A stretch of 64,000 nt of DNA, taken from the NCBI GenBank assembly GCA_900539755.1, contig UQDC01000001.1, positions 186,001-250,000 of the forward strand, in the 5' to 3' direction. This DNA comes from an uncultured Alistipes sp. (GTDB lineage: Bacteria; Bacteroidota; Bacteroidia; Bacteroidales; Rikenellaceae). The notes under the pieces were generated by a model. It saw only the letters and a list, made by a program, of their open reading frames with translations. It did not search any database and was not told the DNA's origin. Shown piece by piece: positions 51,417 through 59,730 of the stretch (positions within the stretch are counted from its first letter, which is position 1; every line of letters starts with the position of its first letter). Made by a program: the position numbers and the translations under genes.

Positions 51417-52295
51417 TTAGAAATATTTTACGGGGTGCTGTTCGATAGCACTCAGCAAATTGTTGGCCAGCGAACTGGCCCCGATTCGGAATCGGTCCGG
51501 ATTCAACCACTCTTGGCCGAGGATCTCTTCGACAATACTGTAATATAGAACGGCGTTTTCAGCGGTTGAGATACCTCCTGCCGCTTTGAAACCCACTTTT
51601 TTGCCGGTTTTTTCAGCGAACTGGCGAATGGCAAGGCACATGACCACAGCGGCTTCCGGTGTTGCGGCAATACCGTTTTTGCCGGTCGATGTTTTGATAA
51701 AATCCGCTCCGGCTTCCATGGCGATCATGGCGGCGCGATGGATCAATTCGGGTTTGGCGAGGGTGCCTGTTTCGAGAATTACCTTCAGTACAGCATCTTC
51801 GCCCACTTCGGCACGTAAAGTTTCGATCTCATTGCCCATCAGGTCATATTCGCCGTCAAGCATCTCTCCGATACTGATTACAATGTCGATTTCATCGGCA
51901 CCGTTTTCGATAGCCATGGCGGTTTCGAGCATTTTCACCTCTAAGTAGGTTTGTGAGGAGGGAAATCCTCCTGCTACGCTGGTGATGGCCAATTTGGAAT
52001 CTCCGGCAGCCAGTCCAACCGTTTCCACGAATACGGGCCATACACACACCGAAGCTACGCTCCCGGCTTTGGGGAACATGCGGGGCAGGTCGATGGCTTT
52101 TTTTGTGAATTCGGTGATTGAACGGCGTGAATCGGTAGCTCCCAATGAGGTGAGGTCGATGCAGTTGAAGCATCGTCGATAGACCTCTTCGCGGCAGTTG
52201 GTTTGGCTCAACGACCGGATGTTGTCGAGCAGCGCATTCACCTGATCCTCGCTGGGGGCGGGACCAAAATCGCGAAGGGTGGGAGCATATTCCAT
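51417..52295 (-). CDS. deoC: Deoxyribose-phosphate aldolase
   Basis: This class I aldolase cleaves 2-deoxyribose 5-phosphate into glyceraldehyde 3-phosphate and acetaldehyde during deoxynucleoside salvage. The 292-aa TIM barrel shows the Schiff-base Lys in DFIKTSTGKNG (~residue 206), the proton-relay Asp in DEIDIVISIGEM (~137) and the second Lys in KVGFKAAGGIST (~237). The longer N-terminal region of ~50 residues matches the Bacteroidetes/E. coli type. A perfect -7 box lies 37 bases upstream. No deoxynucleoside phosphorylase gene is adjacent. Confidence 0.94.
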   Translation of the reverse strand: MEYAPTLRDFGPAPSEDQVNALLDNIRSLSQTNCREEVYRRCFNCIDLTSLGATDSRRSITEFTKKAIDLPRMFPKAGSVASVCVWPVFVETVGLAAGDSKLAITSVAGGFPSSQTYLEVKMLETAMAIENGADEIDIVISIGEMLDGEYDLMGNEIETLRAEVGEDAVLKVILETGTLAKPELIHRAAMIAMEAGADFIKTSTGKNGIAATPEAAVVMCLAIRQFAEKTGKKVGFKAAGGISTAENAVLYYSIVEEILGQEWLNPDRFRIGASSLANNLLSAIEQHPVKYF

Positions 52296-52331
52296 AGCTA
52301 TCGGGATTTGTGCGGATTTATTGTATAGCTA

Positions 52332-52339
52332 CAAAGATA
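52332..52339 (-). promoter_or_regulatory. -7 promoter element of deoC
   Basis: The minus strand reads TATCTTTG, an exact consensus match, 37 bases before the deoC start codon. Confidence 0.6.
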
Positions 52340-52362
52340 GCAATTTTGCGGATAAATGTGAC

Positions 52363-52386
52363 AGGAGCGCCCCGAAGAGCGCTCCT
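52363..52386 (-). terminator. Hairpin after the outer-membrane barrel gene
   Basis: AGGAGCGC/GCGCTCCT arms (52363-52370 and 52379-52386) with an 8-base loop lie ~50 bases past the barrel gene's stop. The T run on the minus strand is poor, so efficiency is uncertain. Confidence 0.5.
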
Positions 52387-52434
52387 CATTGTATTTTTAT
52401 GTGGCCAACCAGGTTATATGGAATACTTTATTGA

Positions 52435-53484
52435 TTAAAATACCAATGAAATACCGGCATTGACCTGACGTACTTGCGGGCCAGCTCCTTTACGCCACAG
52501 CGGGGAGTGATAATAGGTCAGGTTGAATCCGATGTGTGAGTAACCGAAGTTGAGCGTATAGCCATAATGGAAGTTGCGCAACCCGAAGCTGCTGTGATCT
52601 TTGGCTGTTCCGCCAATGATGGAACTTTTCCCTTGTATTTTGGTATGGGCTCCGATACGCAGACCACCGATGACACCGCCGTTAATGAAGAAATTGTGAT
52701 TGCGACCGGTTTGGAACTCGATCAATATCGGAATGTTCATGTATGCGGTAAAGAGTTTGGACTTGGTTAGGTTGACTCCTTGGGCAAGATATTGTTCATC
52801 GACGGTGGTAACGCCGTTTTCGTATTTCAGGGCGATATCCTGGTCGAAGCGGAAGTTGTTCAGTTCGAATCCCAGTCCGGTCAGCAAGCGGAAGGACTGG
52901 TTGCCGACGAGAATAAAATCGACAGGGTTGAGGGTTACGCCGATTGATTTGACACTTTGAGTCATTCGTTCAGCACCGGCCGGAAGCGAGAAATTCCCCA
53001 AATTGGTAACCATGCCACTGTAATGAATGCCGATACCGGCCCAACGTCCGTCTCTCCAGAGTACACGCCGGGTCTGTTCTTTCCCTTCGGGTTTTTTGAA
53101 AAGGCTGATACGGATTTTGGATCTCTTTTTTTGTGGCTCAGGTTGTTCAATATTGCTTGACTCTGTTTCTTTTGGAGGCTTGTTGCCGATTGCCAAAGGA
53201 GTGTTGACAGTAGCATCAGAGCGCATGTTTTCGAAAAAATTGGATTGAACAGGAGAGTCCAATGTCGCAGATAACCCCATACCCAGAGATTCAGTAACGC
53301 TTGATGCTGCTGTTTGTTGAGCAGGCAGATCACGATCGATCAAGCAAGGCTGTTCGATCGATGAATCAGAAGATTCTTGCTGGATAAAGGACGTAGGTTT
53401 CATATTGGGCCTGTCCATTTGCTGTGCCATGGAGGTGCAGATGGAAGCCATCATCAGCAAAGTCAGGATCAGGGGCTGTTTCAT
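52435..53484 (-). CDS. Outer-membrane beta-barrel protein, unknown role
   Basis: The signal peptide ends SMAQQ at residue 21. Residues ~22-130 are a low-complexity, Ser/Gln/Pro-rich region with a basic stretch. From residue ~135 to the C-terminus there is an alternating pattern of barrel strands (GRWAGIGIHYSGMV, FRLLTGLGFELNNF, HYGYTLNFGYSHIGFNLTYY), and the protein ends in Phe, the usual outer-membrane insertion signal. It resembles PorT/OmpW-like beta-barrel domain proteins of Bacteroidetes. It follows the sigma and anti-sigma genes on the same strand, so it is likely part of that regulated module. Confidence 0.7.
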   Translation of the reverse strand: MKQPLILTLLMMASICTSMAQQMDRPNMKPTSFIQQESSDSSIEQPCLIDRDLPAQQTAASSVTESLGMGLSATLDSPVQSNFFENMRSDATVNTPLAIGNKPPKETESSNIEQPEPQKKRSKIRISLFKKPEGKEQTRRVLWRDGRWAGIGIHYSGMVTNLGNFSLPAGAERMTQSVKSIGVTLNPVDFILVGNQSFRLLTGLGFELNNFRFDQDIALKYENGVTTVDEQYLAQGVNLTKSKLFTAYMNIPILIEFQTGRNHNFFINGGVIGGLRIGAHTKIQGKSSIIGGTAKDHSSFGLRNFHYGYTLNFGYSHIGFNLTYYHSPLWRKGAGPQVRQVNAGISLVF

Positions 53485-53689
53485 GTTGGTTCTGTCGGTT
53501 GTATCTCTTTATGAGAAGAGATGGGGTCTTGATGATTATTTGGTCGGTTCTGAATGGGGCTACGTTTGTAACGATTCCCCAAGCTGTATCACGGTATCGG
53601 CTCTGCCGTTTTGTTGTATCAAATTTTGCGGTGAATCGATTTCACTAAGTGTGCGCTGCGTTGGGTTTCAGTCGCTTTTGTAAAGTAAT

Positions 53690-54628
53690 TCAATTACTGT
53701 CAATCTCTCTTCCGATATGGATAAACGAGGCGATAGTAATACCCTCCTCTTCGCTGGTACGATAATGAGAAATCGGACTTACATCGTTGATGGTCGAAAG
53801 CAGTGTTTCAACCGAGGATCGTATATCATTGCTTTCGCTGTTATCGCGGTCATGAGTGGAGGCCGCTTTACGATTGGCAGCGATTCGTTGTGCTACAATG
53901 GATCGCGTCTCTGTCCGCTGTGAAGGTTGGATAGCCACTTGTTCTAAATTTACCTGAGGGGCAGCGGCGTACAACTGTACAGGCGTTGACAATGAATTCA
54001 GAATTTGTCTTTGCTCCGATTGTTGTATGTAATTTTCAGCCGGTTGAATGGTGCTGTTCTGGTCTGGATGCATGACCGATAACTCGACTGCCGGTTGAGA
54101 AATTTTGTTGGTTTGGTTTTGTGTCGCTCTGTTTAGGCTGGGGGCATTGAAAATTGGGGTTTGGGTTGCCAATTCATCCTGGATGGCCGGTGTAGCATTG
54201 ACTTCGGCTTCTTGTTCCGTTGTTTCGGTCATGCGTTCAGCCAGAGCTTCGGCTCCTTCAGGGTAGGCAGCAGTGGCTTCGGCAGCCATTTGGTCTGTCC
54301 CTTTTCCGGGTCGGTTGGGATTGAACAGAAACATTCCTCCAAACAGCACAGCGGCGGCGGCAGCTCCCGACATCATGGCCCCGAACCGTTGCAATCGGTC
54401 CTGGCGGCGAGCTAAACGAATCTCTCGGCCGCGCAACAACTGTTTTTTATCGGGGAATGTCACCTCGGAGGGAGGAAGTACCGGCATTGCGTCGCACAGG
54501 GAGATGATTTGTGCAGCAATGGCTGGATGACTTGCTAAAAAAGCGTTAAACTCTTGACGTCGGGTGGCGTCGAGAGTTCCTTCGATGTAATCCATCGCCC
54601 ACTGTTCGTAATTCTGTTCGTCGATCAT
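53690..54628 (-). CDS. Anti-sigma factor-like membrane protein
   Basis: The 312-aa protein has a short cytoplasmic N-terminal helical domain (residues 1-80, starting MIDEQNYEQWAMDYIEGTLD) typical of anti-sigma factors that bind ECF sigma factors. A single membrane helix (GAMMSGAAAAAVLFGGMFLF, ~83-102) follows. The ~200-residue periplasmic part is Gln/Ala/Thr/Ser rich and looks disordered. There is no FecR domain, so it is not the classical TonB-linked type. It lies 23 bases downstream of the sigma gene, as expected for a cognate pair. Confidence 0.72.
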   Translation of the reverse strand: MIDEQNYEQWAMDYIEGTLDATRRQEFNAFLASHPAIAAQIISLCDAMPVLPPSEVTFPDKKQLLRGREIRLARRQDRLQRFGAMMSGAAAAAVLFGGMFLFNPNRPGKGTDQMAAEATAAYPEGAEALAERMTETTEQEAEVNATPAIQDELATQTPIFNAPSLNRATQNQTNKISQPAVELSVMHPDQNSTIQPAENYIQQSEQRQILNSLSTPVQLYAAAPQVNLEQVAIQPSQRTETRSIVAQRIAANRKAASTHDRDNSESNDIRSSVETLLSTINDVSPISHYRTSEEEGITIASFIHIGREIDSN

Positions 54629-54651
54629 TTGTATAATCGTTATGCTTTGTA

Positions 54652-55137
54652 TTACAATAGGTTCTCCATTGATCCAAGCTGTTGCTTGAGGGCTACGCGC
54701 GCGCGAAATATGTAAACTTTCACTTGAGCGATACTCAGTGAGGTCATTTCGGCTATTTCCTGGTACGAGTATCCTTCGTAATCCCGGAGCAGGATCAGAG
54801 TCCGTTGAATTTCGGGCAGTTGATCCAGATAGCGTTGGACGGTTTCTGCGATTCCGCTGTATGTATGGCTTTTGTCATCGGGGCGGATGCGGAGAGGTTC
54901 GTCGCCGGTGTATCGTTTTTTGTAGCGTGCCTGGTCGATAATCAGCCGGTAGGCGATTGTGAACAGGTATGACTTTTCTTTACCGTCGAGGACAGCCTCA
55001 CGGTTTTCCCAGAGTCTGAGAAAACTCTCCTGAACAATATCTTTTGCCAACTCTTCATCGCGTAAAGATTTGAGAGCAAAACGATAGAGGTTATCGGATA
55101 GCGTATGTACACATTTGTCGTACTCCGCGACGGTCAT
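54652..55137 (-). CDS. RNA polymerase ECF-type sigma factor
   Basis: The 161-aa protein contains sigma region 2 (DELAKDIVQESFLRLWENRE-like, residues ~27-70, with SYLFTIAYRLIIDQARYKKR) and region 4 (LPEIQRTLILLRDYEGYSYQEIAEMTSLSIAQVKVYIFRAR-like helix-turn-helix, residues ~108-150, described here by its ends). It should be held inactive by the anti-sigma encoded 23 bases downstream. The third gene, an outer-membrane barrel, is a plausible target. Two minus-strand TAACTTTG boxes (55145-55152 and 55176-55183) lie upstream. The second is the better placed promoter. Confidence 0.9.
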   Translation of the reverse strand: MTVAEYDKCVHTLSDNLYRFALKSLRDEELAKDIVQESFLRLWENREAVLDGKEKSYLFTIAYRLIIDQARYKKRYTGDEPLRIRPDDKSHTYSGIAETVQRYLDQLPEIQRTLILLRDYEGYSYQEIAEMTSLSIAQVKVYIFRARVALKQQLGSMENLL

Positions 55138-55237
55138 TGATCCTCAAAGTTAACGTTACAACGGTGACAGCTTCACAAAGTTACAGTATTCACATATTTT
55201 TTTGTGGAGCCTGTTATTTTTTGCATCTGAGGGCATC

Positions 55238-56035
55238 TCAGATGACATATTCGATCTCTTTGAAAAGAAAGGTTCGCAGTTGTCCGGTATTGGCGATTCG
55301 GACTTCGAGATCGCCTCCTGGAAGAATTCCGGTAATTGTACCGATAAAGTGTTCTCCGGTACGTCCATCGATGAAGGTATGCTCTTCGTTGAGTCGGTAG
55401 AGTCTGTTCAGGTAGTCGGTATCGATTTGGGAGGCGTTTTTGTTTGAAGTCTCCTCTTCTGCCAGCATCCGATATCGGTTGGCCAGGTGTTGGTAAAATC
55501 GGATGAACATTTCGGCCCGATCGAACGTGTGACCGGCTTCATGGGCGAGTGAAGTGGGATTGGGTAATGTCGGGTCGAAGTCGGTTTGGTTGACATTCAG
55601 TCCGATACCGATCACGGAACGACACAGATAGGCTCCTGAGAGGTCGTTTTCGATGAGAATGCCGGTTACTTTCCGATTGCCGATATAGATATCGTTTGGC
55701 CACTTGATCGATGGAGTAAGGCCAGTATCGGCGATGGTATCTGCCACGGCCAGTGCTGCAGTTTTGGAGATGCGGAATTGACGCTCGGCCAGTAGAAAAT
55801 CGGGTTGCAGGACAACAGAAAAGGTCAGGTTTTGTCCAGGAAGACTACTCCATGAGTTTCCCCGTTGCCCTCTGCCGGCAGATTGGGTTTCGGCAATGAT
55901 GACATCTCCTGCCCCATAACATTTTTGAGCAGCCCGGTTATTGGTTGAATCGATTTGGTCGAGCAGTTCTATTTGGATTCCGTTTTGGCGGGCGAATACG
56001 GTTAGTTTTTCTTTCAGTTCCAGCATTGGATTCAT
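55238..56035 (-). CDS. birA: Biotin--[acetyl-CoA-carboxylase] ligase
   Basis: The 265-aa protein activates biotin with ATP and attaches it to carboxyl-carrier proteins. The biotinyl-AMP loop AGRGQRGNSW (~52-61), the KWPNDIYI motif (~110) and GIGLNVNQ (~143) are intact, and a small C-terminal SH3-like domain ends the protein. It lacks the N-terminal winged helix of E. coli BirA, so it is an enzyme only and not a repressor. This is usual in Bacteroidetes. A perfect -7 box lies at 56105-56112. Confidence 0.93.
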   Translation of the reverse strand: MNPMLELKEKLTVFARQNGIQIELLDQIDSTNNRAAQKCYGAGDVIIAETQSAGRGQRGNSWSSLPGQNLTFSVVLQPDFLLAERQFRISKTAALAVADTIADTGLTPSIKWPNDIYIGNRKVTGILIENDLSGAYLCRSVIGIGLNVNQTDFDPTLPNPTSLAHEAGHTFDRAEMFIRFYQHLANRYRMLAEEETSNKNASQIDTDYLNRLYRLNEEHTFIDGRTGEHFIGTITGILPGGDLEVRIANTGQLRTFLFKEIEYVI

Positions 56036-56369
56036 GGTTTGCTGAGTAGAGTGTTTGTTTGGTTGGGTAATTTTCGCAAACTATTGCGATAAATGATGAT
56101 TTTACAAAGATAAAACTGAAGCGAATAAAGTTGCTTCGCAGTTCTTTATGATGGTATTTTATCTGTTGATTAAACGGAGATTGTTTGGAATAGATTGTTA
56201 CAATCGAAGCATTTTGATTAGTTTATGTTGTAATATATGTTATGCCCTACAGTTTTAATCTGTTGACTTTTATATTGTTATATTCACTCCAGGTCGCTGT
56301 TCATGCTTTGCTTAAAGCAAAAAAATGCTTAGCACGTGAAAGAAAATTAATTGTAATCTGCATAAACCC
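56036..56369. other. Gap upstream of birA with its promoter
   Basis: An exact -7 element (minus strand TATCTTTG, 56105-56112) serves birA with a leader of about 60 bases. A small hairpin near 56302-56330 (GCTTTGC..GCAAA) follows the stop of the Na/Pi gene. A plus-strand open frame at 56242-56430 runs into the Na/Pi gene antisense and has no family features, so I see no gene here. Confidence 0.45.
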
Positions 56370-58073
56370 TTATACAAACGAAATGGTTGTGGTCTCTTCG
56401 GCAATTTGCAGTGCATTGCCCGTCAGTTGAGCGATGCAATTAGCCAACTCAATAAAAATCAAGATAGTTGGCTGAGTAATCTCAGAGTGATTGTTGGGAA
56501 TTAAATAGGTTGTTTCGAGTTCGGTTTTGATTTGTATCCACTGTTTTCCCAATTTATCCAATCGCGTTTTTTGCAGGTCAATGGTTTCGGGCGGGATTTG
56601 GGTTGTGACTGTCAGTTGTGAACGAGTGAGATCGTAACTTTCGTCGATAATGGCGAACAGCTCCTCTAAAATTTTACGCATGGGTTGGGTGAACCAGAGT
56701 CGGTCTTGCTTTTTGAGTTGAATCAGGCGCAGGGCCGTTTTGCACAGATCGGTAACAGTCTGTTGACGGATAATGATCCGATTCATGCGTTGCCAGGTGA
56801 GGTGTCCTTTGGGGCTGAGTTCATGTTGTGCAAGTTGGGTTAATTGTCGGTCGAGCAGGCGATTTTCATTTTCCCGATTGTTAATCTGGAGGGATATCTC
56901 TACAGCGAGTGTACTTGCAGTATCGACGTTGTTCTCTTTAAAATAGGTTTTGAGGGATTGGATTAATTCTTTATCCCGACGGATCGATTGTGCAAAATTG
57001 TAGGTTGTTTGTAAAAGTCCGAGTTCTCCGGCAGGAGTGGGAATATCTGTATCTGGTTTGTTCCCGGATGTTTTGCTTCTATTTGGGATTAGCTGTTCCA
57101 AAAGTTTTGCAGCCTGGGGAATGAACCCTGCCAGCAGTATAGTGGTAATCAGATTGAGTAAGGTGTGAAACAGGGCCAATGCCATGGCAGTTGAGGGTGT
57201 CCCTGTAATTAGAGGAGAGTTTTCTCCGCACAAGATGATGATTTGGTTTATACCTTGTGTAATGGGGGAGAGTAAAGGCAGCGCCCATAAAACGGAAACC
57301 AGATTGAACAACAGATGGGCCAGTGCGACTCGTTTACCTGCGGCATTGGTCATGATCGCTGCGATATTGGCGGTGGCAGTGGTTCCGAGATTGTCACCCA
57401 GAATCAGGGCCATGGCATTTTCGAGGGAGATGGCCCCCGAGCTGCAGAGAACGATTGCTAGAGCTGTAGTTGCGCTGGAGGATTGGAGGATTATGGTCAT
57501 GATGGTTCCTGCCAGGAAGAAAAGCAGGGGGCTCCAAAAGCCATAGTTGTCGAGTTGAGCAAGTTGTTTTTCGACGGGGGCTTGAGTCATTAGATGACCG
57601 GTTGCTTCACGTAGCAGATGGAGTGCTAAAAGGATGAGTGCCAGTCCGATCAGTGTGGATCCGAGGTTGCGAAGCCGATTTCGTTTGGCCAGTAGTAGGG
57701 GGAAGGATACTGCAATCAGCGGCGTAGCCAATAGGCTGAAATCCAGTTGGATGCCAAATAGTGCTACGAGCCAGGCAGTTGCAGTGGTGCCGATATTGGC
57801 ACCCATGATCATGCCGATGGCTTGACCGAGGTTTAAAAGGCCGGCGTGGGTTAGTCCGACAATCATGACGGTCATGGCGCTGGATGACTGTATGATGGCG
57901 GTTGTGGTTGTTGCCAGGAGGATTCCACGCAGGGGTGAGCCAGCGACTCGGTTTAATTGGGAGTAGAGCCTTTGTCCCGAGGCACGCTGTAGGGTATCGC
58001 TCATCATCTTCATGCCGAAGAGGAAGAGGCCTACGGCGCCTAACAGCATCATGATATGTAGTGCGATTTCCAT
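56370..58073 (-). CDS. Na+/phosphate cotransporter family protein (NptA-like) with PhoU-like tail
   Basis: The 567-aa protein has two inverted sets of membrane helices, residues ~1-180 and ~185-330. The duplicated QSSS motif (IIQSSSAMTVMIVGL and ILQSSSATTALAIVL) and the paired GANIGTTATA / GDNLGTTATA motifs are the family hallmark. Residues ~355-567 are cytoplasmic and helical, resembling PhoU regulatory domains. It imports phosphate, or an unknown anion, with sodium. No Pho regulon genes lie beside it. The stop precedes a hairpin near 56302-56330. Confidence 0.9.
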   Translation of the reverse strand: MEIALHIMMLLGAVGLFLFGMKMMSDTLQRASGQRLYSQLNRVAGSPLRGILLATTTTAIIQSSSAMTVMIVGLTHAGLLNLGQAIGMIMGANIGTTATAWLVALFGIQLDFSLLATPLIAVSFPLLLAKRNRLRNLGSTLIGLALILLALHLLREATGHLMTQAPVEKQLAQLDNYGFWSPLLFFLAGTIMTIILQSSSATTALAIVLCSSGAISLENAMALILGDNLGTTATANIAAIMTNAAGKRVALAHLLFNLVSVLWALPLLSPITQGINQIIILCGENSPLITGTPSTAMALALFHTLLNLITTILLAGFIPQAAKLLEQLIPNRSKTSGNKPDTDIPTPAGELGLLQTTYNFAQSIRRDKELIQSLKTYFKENNVDTASTLAVEISLQINNRENENRLLDRQLTQLAQHELSPKGHLTWQRMNRIIIRQQTVTDLCKTALRLIQLKKQDRLWFTQPMRKILEELFAIIDESYDLTRSQLTVTTQIPPETIDLQKTRLDKLGKQWIQIKTELETTYLIPNNHSEITQPTILIFIELANCIAQLTGNALQIAEETTTISFV

Positions 58074-58723
58074 GAACCGGGGACAAAACAGGTCATCGTT
58101 TGGGCCAAAAATAACAAAATAACCCCAAAACTCTTTTTTCTTAAATGGGACGATGGGGAAATGTAAAGTCGAACCGGCTAAAATAGTAGTAGATAATTTA
58201 TAGTAGGAATAATGTTAGGTTGGTTTTGAATTGGATGGTTTGTGAGTCCTGTTAGGAGCCCTTTATGTATGATAACGAGGTAAATAATACTCAATTCTGG
58301 TAAAATAGTTGGGGCCTGGATGGGTGGATAGTAGAGGCAACGTTCAGGCTGTTTACCTCAACTGTTAATTTTAAGTAAAATTATAAAGGTGATATGAATG
58401 GTGAATGAGGTTGGGATACTATGTTATCATTCATTGCGCAATGTTTACCGCTCTTTCGTAAACCTTTCTTCCCCAAATTTTCAGATACTATTTTACGGAG
58501 TTTCTTTTTTGTTTGCTCAGACCCTACGTTTTGTTTTAGTACTTCTTTGTGTTATCTCTCCGTTTGATTTCCTTGCAGTTGTGGTTTGGTTTTCGTTTTT
58601 GTGCTGTTATACACTGCTGTTCCTCTCACGTATAATTCTCTTTTGCCTTCTTCTGTGAAACTCTATTTGAAAGAAATAGGCAAAGCAACTTGATCTTAAA
58701 AATAAAAGAGAGAATAAAACGAA
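58074..58723. other. Gene-free stretch between the Na/Pi gene and dapD
   Basis: I see no supported gene in this 650-base, A/T-rich stretch. A plus-strand open frame at 58398-58658 encodes a very hydrophobic 86-residue peptide, but it has no start context and reads like low-complexity T-rich DNA. The promoter of the Na/Pi gene should lie near 58090-58200, but no exact -7 box was found. Confidence 0.4.
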
Positions 58724-58763
58724 AAACGGGCATCTCCTCATTGATTGTAGGAGACGCCCGTTT
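58724..58763 (-). terminator. Terminator of dapD
   Basis: A 15-bp stem (58724-58738 with 58749-58763) has one mismatch on the plus strand that becomes G-U in minus-strand RNA. It is followed on the minus strand by TTTTTCGTTTTATT. Confidence 0.85.
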
Positions 58764-58782
58764 ATGTGTGATGAGAGAACGA

Positions 58783-59604
58783 TCAGACTTCGATATTGTA
58801 TGTGCGGAGTGCGTCGTTCAGTGTGGTTTTCGCATCTGTTGAGGCTTTGCGTTTTCCGATAATCAGCGCGCAAGGTACGCCATATTCGCCTGCCGGGAAT
58901 TTTTTAGGCATGGTGCCGGGGATCACGACAGAACGTTCGGGTACCTCACCATGATAAATGACAGGTTCTGGACCGGTAACATCGACGATCTTGGTAGAAC
59001 CGGTGATGGTGACGCCAGCGCCGAGGACAGCCTCTTTATGTACATGTACGCCTTCGACTACGATACAGCGACTGCCAATGAAACAGCCGTCTTCGATGAT
59101 GACAGGCGCACCTTGGATCGGTTCGAGTACGCCGCCGATCCCGACACCGCCACTGAGGTGCACGTTTTTGCCGATTTGGGCGCAGGAGCCTACGGTTGCC
59201 CAGGTATCGACGAGGGTTCCGCTATCGACATAGGCACCGATATTGACGTAGCTGGGCATCAGGATTGCACCCGGTGCGATGTAGGCGCCATAGCGAGCTA
59301 CGGCAGGGGGAACGACACGGATGCCGAGGCGGTCATAGCCAGTTTTCAGGGGAATTTTATCGTTGTATTCCATCGGACCGGCTTCGGTGGTCTCGATGTG
59401 TTGGATCGGGAAATAGAGTACGATGGCCTTTTTGACCCATTCGTTGAGTTTCCATGATCCGTCCTGCTGCGGTTCGCAGACGCGCAGTTTACCTTCATCG
59501 ACGAGGCTGATAATTTTGCGGATAGCGAGTTTAGCCTGGTCGGTGCGGATGTGGTCGTGGTTTTCCCAAACCAGTTCCACCTCTTTTCTCAGATCTTCGT
59601 ACAT
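58783..59604 (-). CDS. dapD: Tetrahydrodipicolinate N-succinyltransferase
   Basis: This enzyme transfers succinyl from succinyl-CoA in the lysine/diaminopimelate pathway. The 273-aa protein has an N-terminal helical domain (~1-100) and a left-handed parallel beta-helix of hexapeptide repeats (~105-235: GAYIAPGAILMPSYVNIGAY truncated at its start here, NVHLSGGVGIGGVLEP, CFIGSRCIVVEGVHV). The length matches E. coli DapD. Presence of DapD indicates the succinylase route to diaminopimelate. However, many Bacteroidetes use the aminotransferase route, so this is informative about the lineage. It is divergent from the prolyl oligopeptidase gene. Confidence 0.94.
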   Translation of the reverse strand: MYEDLRKEVELVWENHDHIRTDQAKLAIRKIISLVDEGKLRVCEPQQDGSWKLNEWVKKAIVLYFPIQHIETTEAGPMEYNDKIPLKTGYDRLGIRVVPPAVARYGAYIAPGAILMPSYVNIGAYVDSGTLVDTWATVGSCAQIGKNVHLSGGVGIGGVLEPIQGAPVIIEDGCFIGSRCIVVEGVHVHKEAVLGAGVTITGSTKIVDVTGPEPVIYHGEVPERSVVIPGTMPKKFPAGEYGVPCALIIGKRKASTDAKTTLNDALRTYNIEV

Positions 59605-59648
59605 AATTTTGGGATTTTCGGCAGTTCAACGGGATCTCTGCCGTAAGA

Positions 59649-59685
59649 CAAATATATTAACTTTCTGTGAATATTTATATCTTTG
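59649..59685. promoter_or_regulatory. Divergent promoters of dapD and the prolyl oligopeptidase gene
   Basis: Two exact -7 elements lie back to back: TATATTTG on the minus strand (59649-59656) for dapD and TATCTTTG on the plus strand (59678-59685) for the peptidase. The start codons are 45 bases away on each side. Confidence 0.7.
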
Positions 59686-59730
59686 TTGAGGCAGGGAGTG
59701 TTCCAACTGTTCACAAATTCAGCCTGAAAG

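Noticed and set aside
56242..56430. 62-residue plus-strand frame
   Set aside because: Runs antisense into the Na/Pi cotransporter gene, no family or start signal.
58398..58658. Hydrophobic 86-residue open frame in the Na/Pi-dapD gap
   Set aside because: T-rich low-complexity DNA, no ribosome-binding site or promoter, no family features.
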